From positions 1 to 28,086 of the forward strand of contig JADNYJ010000418.1 in assembly GCA_015501075.1 (NCBI GenBank): 28,086 nt of DNA, written 5' to 3'. Positions within the stretch are counted from its first letter, which is position 1, and the number at the start of each line of letters is the position of its first letter. This DNA comes from Gymnopilus junonius. Lineage: Eukaryota > Basidiomycota > Agaricomycetes > Agaricales > Galerinaceae. Below are positions 1 to 10,742 of this stretch, one piece after another. A program made the translations under genes and the position numbers. The notes below the pieces were generated by a model. That model was not told the origin of the DNA, did no database searches, and was given only the letters and a program-made list of their open reading frames with translations.

Positions 1-10
1 AGGATAGTAT

Positions 11-101
11 GGGCACATGGTGTAGTTGGTTATCACGCTCGCTTAGCATTAGACCTGCAAAGATTTGCGAGAGGTGTTGGGTTCAATTCCCAATGTGTCC
101 A
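11..101 (+). tRNA. tRNA-Ala (anticodon AGC), with 17-nt intron
   Basis: The sequence folds as a tRNA. The seven-base acceptor arm GGGCACA pairs with TGTGTCC and includes a G3:U70 wobble pair, the classical alanine identity element. The A box (TGGTGTAGTTGG) and the B box (GGTTCAATTCC) are present. The anticodon stem CTCGC/GCGAG closes the loop TTAGCAT with anticodon AGC. A 17-nt intron sits one base 3' of the anticodon, the canonical nuclear tRNA intron position. A TTTT run a few bases downstream would end Pol III transcription. The mature length is 74 nt including the discriminator A. The exons are identical to those of the second copy at 13344-13441. Confidence 0.93.
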
Positions 102-217
102 ATAATTTTACTTATTTGGAATATTGGCAGTGTTATTTTTGCGAGGACTGGAAAGGATATCACTCGAAGACCATCGCGTGTCACATAAAATTTGGAGATA
201 TATTTGAGAAAAGTATG

Positions 218-1636
218 TTAACCCCAGCGTATAAGGATAATTAGTCTGCCTACACCAGAATTGCGTTCCAAGACGGTGCTTGTTTCTCCCTTCCTTCCTT
301 GCACCAATTTCAAGAAATCTGACACTCCACCTCCTACTCCAAAATAAAGAACTTTCGCGGCAACAAGACACAAGTAATCATGGTCGAGGTTATTTTCTGC
401 CGTCGTATCTTCTAGCTTCAGCTGAGACGAGACGAGCTTGGCTAATGTGGAGTGAGGCTCGCTAATGCACGCTGTTTGTAATAATTCGATCAGAGGATTA
501 AGATTCTCGGTTCGGTATATTGTCTCTGAAGTTAGTACGATATCATAACCAGCCGAACCGATGGTGTCGAGGGGTTTGAATGTGTTCCATGAACCGGAGA
601 AAAAGCGGAGCGAAATGTTGAGAGATTCGATCGAATGTAGGAATGCAGCTTTAAGTTCAGGAGTAATGGGAAGTTCGCCCGGGTCTGTAAAGCTGATGGT
701 TGGTGCGATTTCCGTATCGTTTATAGATGATCGGTACGTATCAGCATGATGAGAAGTATCTGGAAATAAATGAGCAAAAAGAGGATTCGAGTTTAAGCGA
801 TACGTACACCAGGTTAAAAAAATGTTTGGAAGTGTGACAAGTTGTAGGACAGAAGCGTTGTAGTCTTGAAGATGGACCTCCGTTTTGGAGGCCGGTATTT
901 CGGGGGAAGATATACTCGACAAGAGTTCACGAAAGATATAAATGGATGGTACACCAGTTCCGCATCCGACCTAGCACCGCTATCAGTCCAGCGTATTCAC
1001 TGCGCTTGAAAACAATACAACACACCTCGAGAATTTTCTTGCCGACATATGGGTAGAAGCTCGATGTTTCCTTCAAGCTATCCAGATAGTCGACGAGATC
1101 TAGACTACCTCCCAGGTCTTGAGTCCTCCCTCGTAAACTCCAGGAACGAGATCAGATGGAGCGTCGAGGAAAGCCAGTGCTTGTCTCCCAGAATCTAAGT
1201 CTTCTAGAAGGGTCCCAGTTTTGCTATCGCCATGCGTCGTGTCGTCCACGGTATCACCAGCGCCTTCCGATATGAGCTGAAATCGCGCATCGAACAGATC
1301 TCGACGAACAAGCGTAGTTGCTTTGCGAGACGATGAAAGAGGAATAGAAAGTGGCGAATAGGATATCAGGCAGGTAACGCATCAACTAAACATAGAGCAT
1401 CATTGACAGGCGAGAATCAGAACCGATGTAGGAGCGGCTGAAGAGATTTGGTGACGAACAAGTTGGGAGAGGGAGACTTCGAAGAATGGCTCAAGCTGTG
1501 TTGGGGGCACCTCTGTCTTGGGATCGTTCTCAACCTCAACAGTAGTGGTAGACTCCATTCCGAGTTGCAGGAAATCTTCTGTATCATCTAGTTCTTCTAC
1601 GTTGAAGTCAAACTTGAACATGGCGGTATTGGACAA
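218..1636 (-). CDS. HPM1: Protein-histidine N-methyltransferase, HPM1/METTL18-like (apparently frameshifted)
   Basis: HPM1/METTL18 enzymes are SAM-dependent methyltransferases that modify a histidine of ribosomal protein uL3 (known from yeast and human). The first exon starts at 1636 (or at the next ATG, 1621) with MFKFDFNVEELDD. Further on come RRDLFDARFQLISEG, GLKTWE, the SAM-binding motif ILEVGCGTGVPS split by an intron, HLQDYNASVLQLVTLPN, FSGSW, YDIVLTSETIY and a C-terminal VLYFGVGGGVSDF segment, in the family's usual order. A GT-AG intron of 48 nt near 770-825 gives FLTWYTSH. Two reading-frame breaks are seen, each repaired by one extra base: near 1370 (before LISYSPL) and near 1107 (between GLKTWE and SLDLVDYL). 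Either the gene is a recent pseudogene or the consensus lacks bases. It lies 3' of the hydrolase gene on the same strand. Confidence 0.8.
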
Positions 1637-1803
1637 ATTCTACAAGATTGAAATTTATCTGGCGGGCCGCCATATGAGCAGGGATGGTGGCTGTGCAATC
1701 ATAAGTACTCCGACCTCTGAATGTTAAATAAATGAAATACAGCGAAAACTGGGTATATGTAATGCGACAAAATCTTGAGAGAAAGGACTATGAAACAGCG
1801 TAG

Positions 1804-3493
1804 TCACGTCCTGAAATTCACCTGGCGTTCTATGCATTGGCACCATCCCAAAACTCTATTCGCCACCTTTGCAACCAAACTTTCATAATCCAGGTTGTAC
1901 TCGGGGATGAAAAGGCCAGTATGAGCACTGACTTCATCTTCGACTCCAGCGATGGGTACATTTTCCCATTTATCGATCCCTCCTAAAACGCTACCCAGAC
2001 CGTTTGGAAGAACGACGAAGTGACGGTGAGCTTTGGACTTTCTTGCAGACTTCTTTTCCCGGTTAGCCTCTTTCGCCTCTTCATCGAAAATTTTTTGTGG
2101 ACTTTCTAGCTGCTGGTTACCAACGGAAGGTGTTCCTAATGCAGCACTGTGTCCTAAGGAATCGATCTCGTGAGTGGAAAGGATACCGTTTGCACGCAAG
2201 GCATCGTCATTGTCAAGACGCTCTACGCTGGTCCATTCAACATCCGAAACATTTTGTGCATGTGTCTGGTGTGCATGGTCATGGTGGGTACGTTGAGTCC
2301 TAGGCACAGTTGTCGTCCAGTAATTGACCCATAAGCCACCGCCAGCTTCCCAGTCGACAAGACGGGAATAACGGGACTTGAGCCCGGGAGGATCGAACAT
2401 GCAAATTCCGAACTGGAAATGTTCCACCACCCAGCGTGTAGCCGCTGAAAAGGGCTCGTCGGAGTGCTTGCGCAGCCACTTAGCAAACTTATCATCGCTC
2501 TTAGCGGCGAAAAAGGCCAGAGTGTGATCGACAAAACGTTTTGTGTGATTAGAAGATTGTGAAGATGAAGTAGAACGAGAATACGAAGCCCCAGTAAGTG
2601 CGGTCAGATTGGACGACATGGTAGAGATGGTGGAGAAGGTAGAGGCCACAGATAGGGTAGAATGAGAGGCAGCAGATTGAGGGGTGGATGGGTACGGCGC
2701 TGTTCTTGTGTGAACTGCATTAGAGTGTTAAATGTCAGTAACAATGGTCACCGATACGGCATTGAGAACGGACGAACTATTTCCCTCTTTCTTGAATGCT
2801 TCCCAGTCGTCAGTCACCTTTTCATCAACTACATTGATTTGAGGGTGTTGATTCATGGCTCCCTCCGATTTTGTTTTCTTCTGGACGCTCGCAGCATCCC
2901 CTTTCGGCAGTAAGGAGGCGATTCCTGTGATAACGACGTGGGGGTGCATGCCGAGGTATGGTGTATCGAAGGCTATCACGCCTACAATGCGCTTGGGTCG
3001 GTATCTGTCGGGATTGTTGGAAGGATCGGTAGCTGCATCGGCTGCGAGAAGGCCACCCATTGAATGTCCCAGGAGGATTACTGGACCAGGGGGTTGTGTG
3101 GAAAGCCTAGGACCGGAAGCGACATAAATATCCGCTTCACAGACCCCAGGGGAGAATTTACCATTCCAAAAAGTTCTTCGTCGCGTTCGATATAGGCTTA
3201 ATACTCTTGTAGGTTGGGTATAAACTGCTCTGGATCTTGATATCTACGTGCTGCGGTATCCTAGCCTCGAGGTACTCTTGTAGGTGCTTCGGAAATGACT
3301 ATGGTGAAAAGAAAGAGAAAGCAGGTCAAGATGGACAGTCGCGTACATACATCCCGACAGCTCGTCGAAATCCCACCTGGAAAGTGGTATCATTCCCTGA
3401 ATGGCTCAGAAACTAGACAAAAATATGCAACACAGTGGCGAGCAGCTCACCCTGGAATCCATGGATGTAAATCAGGTGAACTAAAGTCGTCAT
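1804..3493 (-). CDS. Alpha/beta-hydrolase, DUF676-type lipase/serine esterase
   Basis: The start at 3493 gives MTTLVHLIYIHGFQG, the typical first strand and HG oxyanion turn of alpha/beta-hydrolases. Five exons can be joined. Exon 1 (3451-3493), the 20-nt microexon 2 (3377-3396) and exon 3 (3162-3298) read in one frame as HGFQGNDTTFQSFPKHLQ and on to NFLEW. Exon 4, from 3106, carries the nucleophile elbow GHSMGG (GxSxG) followed by AFDTPYLG. The junction near 2730-2790 to the last exon is uncertain. The last exon holds a low-complexity serine/threonine stretch, then FVDHTLAFFAAK and a basic segment, ending NRVLGWCQCIERQVNFRT. The protein is probably cytosolic, as no signal peptide is visible. 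Substrate unknown; the call is to superfamily level. The gene appears intact. Confidence 0.8.
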
Positions 3494-3884
3494 GAATGTA
3501 GAGATCGACAGGAATGTTGATCAATTGCAACCGCTCAGTGCTTGTAACAGGGACGCAAAGACTTCAGAGTACGCGAATGATGAAGGACTGGCCATCATAG
3601 TTCCTCCGCACATAGCTATAAAAAGCGCACCATCACGTCGGTCTAGGGGAACAAGAATAAAGTCATACAAGACACATATATGCAACTTTAAACAAGCACT
3701 ACATATCATTCGATGTTGTGGGAGGAGCTGTGTACTTGGAAGCACTCTCGTACGTCCCGAGAAGTTGAAATTTATTGACATGATCGAGAAACATGATTGA
3801 TATTACTATATAGCGTATTCGAAATACATGCGGAAAAAGTGCGTTTAGAGACTTGAGGCTTCGCCCGTCATGAGAACAGACAAG
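3494..3884. other. Intergenic region upstream of the hydrolase gene
   Basis: Only short overlapping open frames on both strands, with no recognisable product. The promoter of the minus-strand hydrolase gene should lie here, but I see no convincing TATA box in the right orientation. Confidence 0.5.
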
Positions 3885-4354
3885 ACACTCAAGCCCAGCC
3901 CCGGGCCCGACGACAAGGGAGCACAAAGAGAACAATTTCTCCAACCCCCGGGGAAAAATGTGGCGAATCCGAAATACTGCGAGATCTCTCCTGCAATACT
4001 CGGATTCTTGGGAAAGAATAAATAAAAACGAAGAACTGCCAGCAATGCACTCTAGCTAAGTAAGCAAAAGCTGGCCTTTTGAGCACCAAGGTGAGAGCTG
4101 AACAACTTTTACCAGGCTCTATTTAGAAGAACCATCAGGTAGAAAGCTCGATCACCTACAGCGCCCAAGGGTTTCATGCTCTTACCAGGGCGAAGAGTGG
4201 AGCCCGGCCCCCTGGAACCCTAGCGAGGGAGCACAACCAGGGGAAAACCAAAGAAGATTGAGCTTGAGTATTGACTGCTGAAGGAACAAATGAAAAAATA
4301 TCAATTGATGAAGAATACGACAACGGAAAAAGACTCACTTGTTGTAATTGCCGA

Positions 4355-4393
4355 GTCCCACTGGGCGACGACGAAGCGTGGCTCAAGCGGGAC
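4355..4393. repeat. Module-c hairpin, copy 1
   Basis: Imperfect inverted arms GTCCCACTG and AAGCGGGAC enclose a 21-base loop. This is the most diverged of three copies. Confidence 0.5.
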
Positions 4394-4941
4394 AGGTGGT
4401 TGCTGATTGCCTTTTGAGCGCAAACGAACAAGAACTAAATGACATTACCAAGTTGGTAGCAAGTTCATCATCCGCAGCGCCCAAGGGTTTGCTCTGACCA
4501 GGACGACCGCGAGGAGTCAAGCCCGGACCTGGAACCCTAGCAAGGGAGCAAAGCCAGTAGGAAAAGATTGAAAAGAGGCAGTAGACGACGTTGAAGACTA
4601 CTGTTGAAAGAAACGCACGTCAGTTGAGAAACACGACAATGAAAGAAAACACTCACGTTTGATAGCGGAAGGACAAAAAAAAGTGCTCTTGGAGGAACGA
4701 CCTTTTGCAAAGTCGAACCCAGCCCCGGGCCCGCGACAAGGGAGCACCAAAGAGAGCGAAACTCTCCTACCCGGGGAAAAAGGGTGGACGAACCCGTATA
4801 CTGCGAAGTGCAATATTTGGATTCTGGGGAAAAAGGGAAAAAGAAAAAAAAAAGGAAGAAGAAAAGGAGTGCTGTTGACATGGAAAGGTGATTCAGACAA
4901 CGACAGAATGTAATAATAATAAACTCACTATTTGTCAATGC

Positions 4942-4980
4942 GTCCCACTCGACGTCTGTGAAGAGCAGCGCAAGTGGGAC
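4942..4980. repeat. Module-c hairpin, copy 2
   Basis: Inverted arms GTCCCACT(C) and (A)AGTGGGAC, eight pairs, at equivalent positions to the other copies. Confidence 0.55.
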
Positions 4981-5291
4981 AAGTGACCCCGACTGACTTG
5001 GAGTTTGACCAGCCAACCGAAGATTGTTTGAATTACCAGCAATGCACTCTAGCAAAGTAAGCAAAAGCTGGTCTTTTGAACGTAAAGGAACGGGATCTAA
5101 TTAACTTTACCTGGGCCTCAAACCAACAGAGACCCAAGCAGGAAGATCAACCACCAATAACGCCCAAGGCTTCGTGCTCTGAGCGGGCGACTGCCAAAGG
5201 CACAGCCGAACCCGGTCACCGGGACCCTTGCAAGGGAGTACGACGAGACACCATGACCGCAAGCACTGCGAGTGCCACGATATCCCCCCGG

Positions 5292-5316
5292 AGAGACAGA
5301 CAGACAGACAGACCAG
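5292..5316 (+). repeat. (ACAG)n microsatellite
   Basis: A short run of GACAGACAGACAGACAGACC-type repeats lies within the tandem array and may have arisen by slippage. Confidence 0.8.
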
Positions 5317-5418
5317 ACAGAAAGAACAAAACATGAACACGAAAGCCTGATAGAAAGGCCATTTAGCGGACGAAGAACAACTTGGAAACATAAAAAAAAA
5401 CTCACCCTTAACTGAGGT

Positions 5419-5457
5419 GTCCCACTTGGCGACGGCTCACCGCGGCACAAGTGGGAC
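5419..5457. repeat. Module-c hairpin, copy 3
   Basis: Perfect nine-base inverted arms GTCCCACTT and AAGTGGGAC. This is the best-preserved of three copies. Confidence 0.6.
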
Positions 5458-5774
5458 GAATTCGCCAGTAATGCACTCCTCCCAGAGCGAGCAAAGCTAG
5501 CCTCTTGAACATGGTTAGACCTTGAAACCCCCAAGTCCTCGTCCCCGAATTATCTTGGTTAGACGACAGAGGGGTAGGTGTGCCATGCCCAGTTGTCGTG
5601 CACCTGCAGGAACAGCTCCGCCTGTCCACCTTGCTACGTAGTAGCACAGAACATGCCTGAACCGAATCCAGCACAGCGCCAGCAAGAAGAGAGTCGGCCT
5701 TCAGGCGCTCCAGACCTCGAAAGGACGGATGGCAACGCCAACTCCCCGCCCCGAAGGGACTTGCCACGAGACGA

Positions 5775-5840
5775 CTAGAGAAACAAATGTTAGTAAAAAT
5801 CTACAGCACAAATAATAATCAAGTGAAGCAGCGGACTCAC
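5775..5840 (-). other. Intron-like segment at the 5' side of the repeat array
   Basis: On the minus strand a GTGAGT donor (5840) and a pyrimidine-rich TTTCTCTAG acceptor (5775) bound 66 nt of AT-rich sequence. The flanks are GC-rich. The upstream exon-like block (about 5841-5930) has no ATG in a useful frame. A TTAAAAGG element near 5950-5957 could act as a weak TATA-like signal for a minus-strand transcript running through the array. This is inference only. Confidence 0.35.
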
Positions 5841-5957
5841 CAAGAGAACGACGGCCCCAAGTGCACAACGAGAGCGTCCTCCTGTGGAGAAGGTCTCGAA
5901 GGCAGATGGGGGAGTCGGAAACTGAAGAACTTGGGAGGAATCCACCCTCCTTTTAAG

Positions 5958-6825
5958 TCTTTTGGTAGGGAGTCTCGCGCTCGTTGCCGGTCGCTCGGGA
6001 CCCCTCCAAATTCAGCAGAAGAAATGTTTGTCTGGTATCTCCGGTCCCTGTCAGATAGATCTCCGAACTAATTAGCATGGGAGTGCGTTCCTTCAGGGTT
6101 GACTCGATGATTCTCTGGTATTCCGGTCATGACATCGGTTAACTAGTATGCAGAGTCGAATCTGCAGATCCCCAGACACCTCAGTCTTCTTCTAAATGGG
6201 CAACAGACCGCATGTCTCTGTGTGGGCAATGGGCGGTGCAGCCGGTGCTTCCTAACCGATTGTGGGCACATTCTGACAGGAATTTCGAACTAGTGACCAA
6301 ACTATGCCGAGATAAGAGAATGACTGGAAATGCACAGTGCAAAAGAAACTGCACAAAAAGCAAGTAGCCTGAGCGTACTGTAATGAAGAATTTAGACAGG
6401 TTAGTATTGCGACAATTTGAATGATGATCTCTACTACACGTGCAGTCACTACCACGTTCGTGTGACAAAGTCTACTCTTGAACGTTAACAGTCACTTTCA
6501 AATTCAGTGAGCAGTCGAACCTCTTATGCTCTCAGAGGAAAAACACCCTTTATTCATCAGCCAAAGCTTATCACTGTCAGCGGAATAGGATGGAATTCTG
6601 AACGCCATAGATGCGCCATAGCCTCTGCTTTTTTTCATTTCTCGGCCCATTCTTTCAGACAGCCGAGGACAACTTTGGGATGTGTTCGAGATAACTTGTT
6701 GCCAACTGGATTGGGACTCTGAACGAACTAGATTATCCCTTCTAGCCGTCATTCTCCCATTGGCCCCCGCGGGATATGACATGCCGCCTTCATCCTTCAT
6801 CCATGTGCATCCTCTAATCCATATA
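5958..6825. other. Gene-poor spacer
   Basis: Short overlapping open frames on both strands without recognisable motifs. I see nothing that can be called a gene, RNA or element between the repeat array and the inverted repeat. Confidence 0.5.
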
Positions 6826-7498
6826 TTCTCAAGTCACCGCCTTGAACCTTCCTATATCTGCAATATTTGATCTGGAAAAATGATTCTGTTGGGCTCCAGC
6901 ACACAGGGCGCCCCAATCTCCTGGTAATTCCTTGGTGTTCCCTCTGGAATTCACAAGGTCATCCGCAATAAGCAATAAGGAATTGCTATATTGAGCCAGA
7001 TCTCGCCTGATTCGCCCCTCTCGGGCTCGGTACTTGAAAGCTTTTCCTTGAATTTAATCTGAGGATCATGTTCGGCCGCTCTCGTCCCTCTCAAATCCAC
7101 GCCACCGACCTCGTCCGATTTTGAATCAGCTCTTCTATTGCACCCTCACGACGACTCAAGTCCCCAAGGTCTCTACCCGTATCGATGGGTCTCAGGATAA
7201 TTTTCCACGCTTTTTTCACGCAGCCAAGGGTGGTCTGGGATGATCCGGCCTTTACGCACCTCGAAACGTTCCTTAGGACCCTGGCCTTGAGTTGTGATGC
7301 TCCAATGCATCTTCCTGGAATTTCCGCACCGACTGTGGGCATATCAGTCCAAATTCGTGTCTAATGAACGGCAGAAAATATACGCTGGAATCAATATGAT
7401 TCGTATACGAACAGTCGCCTCCAAGCATGTGAAGCCTCTATCAGGCTTTGTATCGGATGCGTGCAGTCAATAACAGAGCAGATTCTAAGGATGAAACT
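6826..7498 (-). repeat. Long inverted repeat, left copy (about 0.67 kb)
   Basis: The reverse complement of this stretch matches 27418-28086 almost base for base, starting with AGTTTCATCCTTAGAATC and ending with GGTGACTTGAGAA. The partner is cut by the window edge, so the outer limit here is a minimum. The match includes the stop codon and last residues (..FHP*) of a minus-strand open frame and the downstream sequence. The copies differ by a few substitutions and about ten single-base indels. No TG..CA ends, target-site duplications or transposase are visible. A dispersed element or a segmental duplication are both possible. Confidence 0.9.
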
Positions 7499-7733
7499 CG
7501 ACGTTACTGACCATCGTCATTCCCTCTACTGGCTTCATTTTGATTACAAATTTATCAATCACTGACTTTGGCACCTGAGGTGTGTTTTCTTTCTGATCTT
7601 TCGGCTCAAGAGGCACTTTGATTTCACGGCATATACCGTTACGCTGTATACCATCCCGATCTAGGATATGCAAAATGTTCTCGTTGATTGAAGTAGATGC
7701 CGTCTTACCGGCCCCATATTCGCTGAGCTCCAA
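7485..7733 (-). pseudogene. 3' end of an unrecognised gene (remnant)
   Basis: A 48-nt intron-like GTAAG..CTAG segment can be removed in frame, leaving LELSEYGA joined to DRDGIQRNGICREIKVP, then PLEPKDQKENTPQVPK, VIDKFVIKMKPVEGM and ..NVEFHP with a stop. The codon pattern and intron look gene-like, but I do not recognise the family and found no convincing 5' part. Its last codons lie inside the inverted repeat. The other repeat copy ends similarly (DVKFHP*), so the repeat captured the end of a gene or gene family. Upstream to 8300 only noise-like frames are seen. Confidence 0.35.
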
Positions 7734-7829
7734 ACGACATTGTCCTCTGTACCTCTTTCGACTGCACGACGTGTATTATTATGTCTTCCAATGTCTACAG
7801 AACGTACCGTCTCCCTCCGAATCTGCCAT

Positions 7830-8486
7830 TATTTCTAGACTTGCGTTCTTTCCCCTGTCCGTTGACCGGAATGGGATCCGGAAGACGGATACATACAATG
7901 GATCGGAGCATCCACGATGACCTTGACGGCTGAACTCAGCCTTTGATCAGCAGCTCAATTACCCCTCCATCTTATACCACTCTTCAGATGATGTGTATGC
8001 CTTTGAGCGGGTAGTACGCGCCTTATAGATGTTCTACCTCCACGTAGCTGAGGACCACGGCCATGTAATCGAAGGAGCTCAGGCCGACTGCGGATCGAAT
8101 CTACGCACTTAGCTGGCTTATCATGCAAAGAAGCTATATCGGTTATCATTCCCCTCATTACTTTTTTCTCATTCGATGCTTTATTCTCTTTTCTGTTGTC
8201 CCACCAATTGTCGTCTTTTGAAGTCTCTATTATTCGAATCCCAATGATAGCATATATATGATTGGCAGCCTCACAGTTGATATTCAGTCGGTTCGTTACA
8301 CTGATTATTATGGCTCGGACTCAGTCTGGTTCACTGCTGCAGCCTCCTGCGAAGAAATTTGTCGAGGCCATGATTGCTTATCAATGCGAATCCAATCGCG
8401 AAGCATTGGCCGAGTAGCATGCTAATCAAATATATATAGGGAGCGCGAACTTTCAATGGTGGCTCAAGCGCTCACTTCTGACCTAA
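7830..8486. other. Upstream region of the first P450 copy
   Basis: No clear gene. A 35-codon frame from 8310 to 8417 (start MARTQSGSLLQPP) lies shortly upstream of the P450 start. It could be a small upstream ORF or a fragment; nothing else supports it. Confidence 0.35.
8430..8438 (+). promoter_or_regulatory. TATA box of P450 copy A
   Basis: ATATATATAG lies about 50 bases before the ATG at 8487, in a sensible place for a TATA element. The downstream gene is now a pseudogene. Confidence 0.45.
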
Positions 8487-10673
8487 ATGTCGCTGCAATA
8501 CTATAGCTGGATATCCAGCGCGCTCTTTGTAGTAGCGGCGACTCTGTCAGCGATATGCCTGATACGGAAGTGGTTCAATTCAGCTACCTACCAGGTACAC
8601 GATTTTCAGAATGTGAAATACAGTATCACTCATGTTTTCGATAGTTGAAGCATGTACCAACTGTAGGCGGGTCATCCGGAGTTATATCATCGTATTTCAG
8701 TGCGCTCCGCTTTTACTTCCATGGGCATAAAATTATTCAAGAAGGTTACGACAAGGTACGATGCATACCGCCATGCAATTGTTAACTATATCATCTGGTT
8801 TCTGAATGCGTATTTAGTATCATGATTCTGTTTTCAAGGTCTCCACTATGTCAGGTTGGCGAGTTATAATTTGTGGGCGGCAAATGATCGAGGACGTTGG
8901 ACGAGCACCCAATAAGTCCATGTCGTTTCATTCAGCCTTGACAGAAGTACGATCTCGCACAGCCTGAGTTCTGAAGTCTTCCTGACTGTCAAATAGCTTT
9001 TGCAGGCTCCGTATACACTAGGCCTTGCCGGCTTGACTGATCCTTATCATATCCCGTTTACTCAAGCATCTTTGACCAAGCGCTTCGCAAGTACTCACTT
9101 AGATATCAAAGATGAGATTGTATGCGCTATTAGTGACATCTTGCGGATGAAACGAAATGGTAACGGTATTTCTGTTTTTCTTGTCTTGACCTAAGCAACG
9201 TTTAACTTCAGTAGACTCTGTGACGCTTCCTAGTATTTTCGAATTTACAACCCAAGTCAATGCCAGGGCAGGCGTTCTTTTGTTGGTCGGCCCTTCCTTA
9301 TGCGAGTTTGTCCTCACGCCGCCCTCATGATCAATGATTAAAATATTCAAACTTGCAGGCAGAAACTCTGATTATCTGCAGTTGGGTGCAAAGTACACGG
9401 CCAAAGTATTCATATTTTCTCAATTTATGAATATGTTTACCTCGAGCCTTCAACCGTAAGCAGGAATTTTCTTGCTACATTTGTTCAACACATTCATGCT
9501 CTATCCTTGGTAGAATTATCGGCTGGTTCGTCGCAAGCAGCATGTCTAAAACGATTAAACACGCCGAGTCCTAGATTCGACCTTTGATAGAAGACTGTTT
9601 GGAGAAGAAGAAGCAATACGAAGAAATCGACAACAAGGATCCAGTAAGACGCCATGTCTAGGAAACTCCATCCACTCATTTTTAGTCCTTCAGAAGGATC
9701 TAGTAAGCTGGCTAGTCGATGTGGTTCAAGAAACCAAAAGAAATCTGGATGTCGAGGACTTGACCAGACGTATTCTCGAACTAAATTTTATTGCCAATGG
9801 AGTAACAGCTTCTGTGAGTAGCCCTTGGAGTATTGTATCTTCATATTGATTTTTTACCATTCAGATATTGAGTGATGTTTTGTTGAACCTGGCCACTTAT
9901 CCGGAATACGCTGCGCCCTTGCGCGAGGAAGTGGAAAGAATCATAGAAACGGAAGGCTGGACAAAGGCTTCCATCGCAAAGATGCGTAAAGTAGACAACT
10001 TCGTCAAAGAAACTATGCATATTGGAACAGGGAATGGTATGTCTAAATCATCTAATTTCCCAGTATCGAAGCTTGTTTCACTTCCAATTTTCCTCGGTAT
10101 TGGTAGGCACAGGGAACCGAAAATTAAACAGTGATTTCACTTTCACGAATGGCATCTCATTACCAATCGGTACTAATCTCTCATTTGCAACTCGTCCTAT
10201 ACACTATGATGCGGTGAGGAACTTCTCAGGCCTGAGCTTGCAATCTCGCTGACAGCTTCATGTGCTCTTCTCCAAAGCGACATTACGAGAATCCGACTGA
10301 ATTTCAGGGGTTCAGATTTGCCGAAATGACGAATCAGGAAGATTACGATCCAAAACTGCAAGCAGTTTCTTTGACCCCCGAATTTGCGATATTTGGCGCA
10401 GGCCGCCATGCTTGGTTCGTCACACAGATCCATGCCCGTTCTTACGTAAGCTTACTATTTCGCACTTATTAGCCCAGGGCGTTTCTTTGCGACCTATCTG
10501 CTCAAAATCACGCTTGCAAATATCGTGCTCAGTTATGCTGTGGCACACCCTGAAGATCATCCGCATAGACATAAACAGACCTGGTTCAAGCAGTCTCAAT
10601 CCCTGACAGCGCCGCAGAATTGGTCTTCAAGAAGAGGGTGCACAGGCTGTATAGGCAAGGATGCACACTATGA
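8487..10673 (+). pseudogene. Cytochrome P450 copy A (pseudogene)
   Basis: Paralogue of the intact P450 at 24532-26669, with the same exon order. It keeps an N-terminal membrane helix (exon 8487-8594, ..RKWFNSATYQ), HVPTVGGSSG, LLQAPYTLGLAGLTDPYHIPF, REEVE..EGWTKASIAKMRK, FTFTNGISLPIGTN, GAGRHA and CPGRFFA with the haem cysteine restored across the last intron. Lesions: an in-frame TAG at 9572-9574, where the intact copy has Arg in AKDRIHP; a one-base loss near 10590 between WFK and the expected SIPDSAAELVFKKR; and loss of the K-helix ExxR arginine (KETMH instead of RETQR). One intron (9302-9358) has a GC donor. The stop is a base change, not an indel, so the copy is probably truly dead. Confidence 0.85.
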
Positions 10674-10742
10674 ATCAACGTAAACCAAACTTAAACCCAC
10701 TTTGTAATCGAACCTTTAGTTTTATAATTGAATTGTAGGTTT

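Larger units (their letters stand above)
3885..5770 (-). repeat. Tandem array of degenerate GC-rich units with splice-like borders
   Basis: Three sequence modules recur in order. Module a (AGCAATGCACTCTAGC..AAGCAAAAGCTGG..TTTTGA) is at about 4038-4090 and 5037-5085, divergent at 5460-5515, with a remnant at 4401-4420. Module b (CGCCCAAGG..GCTCT..GGACC..AAGGGAGCA) is at about 4162-4236, 4480-4554 and 5161-5240, with a related block (CCAGCCCCGGGCCCG..CGGGGAAAAA) at 3891-3960 and 4714-4783. Module c (ACTCAC..GTCCCACT..AAGTGGGAC) is at about 4332-4393, 4922-4980 and 5401-5457. Read on the minus strand, module a looks like an intron 3' end (TTGCTTACTTTGCTAG) and module c ends at GTGAGT donors. Different copies are open in different frames, so a coding function is doubtful. 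It may be a spliced non-coding transcript, a decayed repeat protein or a mobile-element derivative. Confidence 0.65.

Noticed and set aside
7091..7342. Open frame containing TTLGCVKKAWKIILRPIDTG, also found in the right repeat copy
   Set aside because: The two copies share it only because the DNA is duplicated; the frame diverges after one-base indels and has no known domain.
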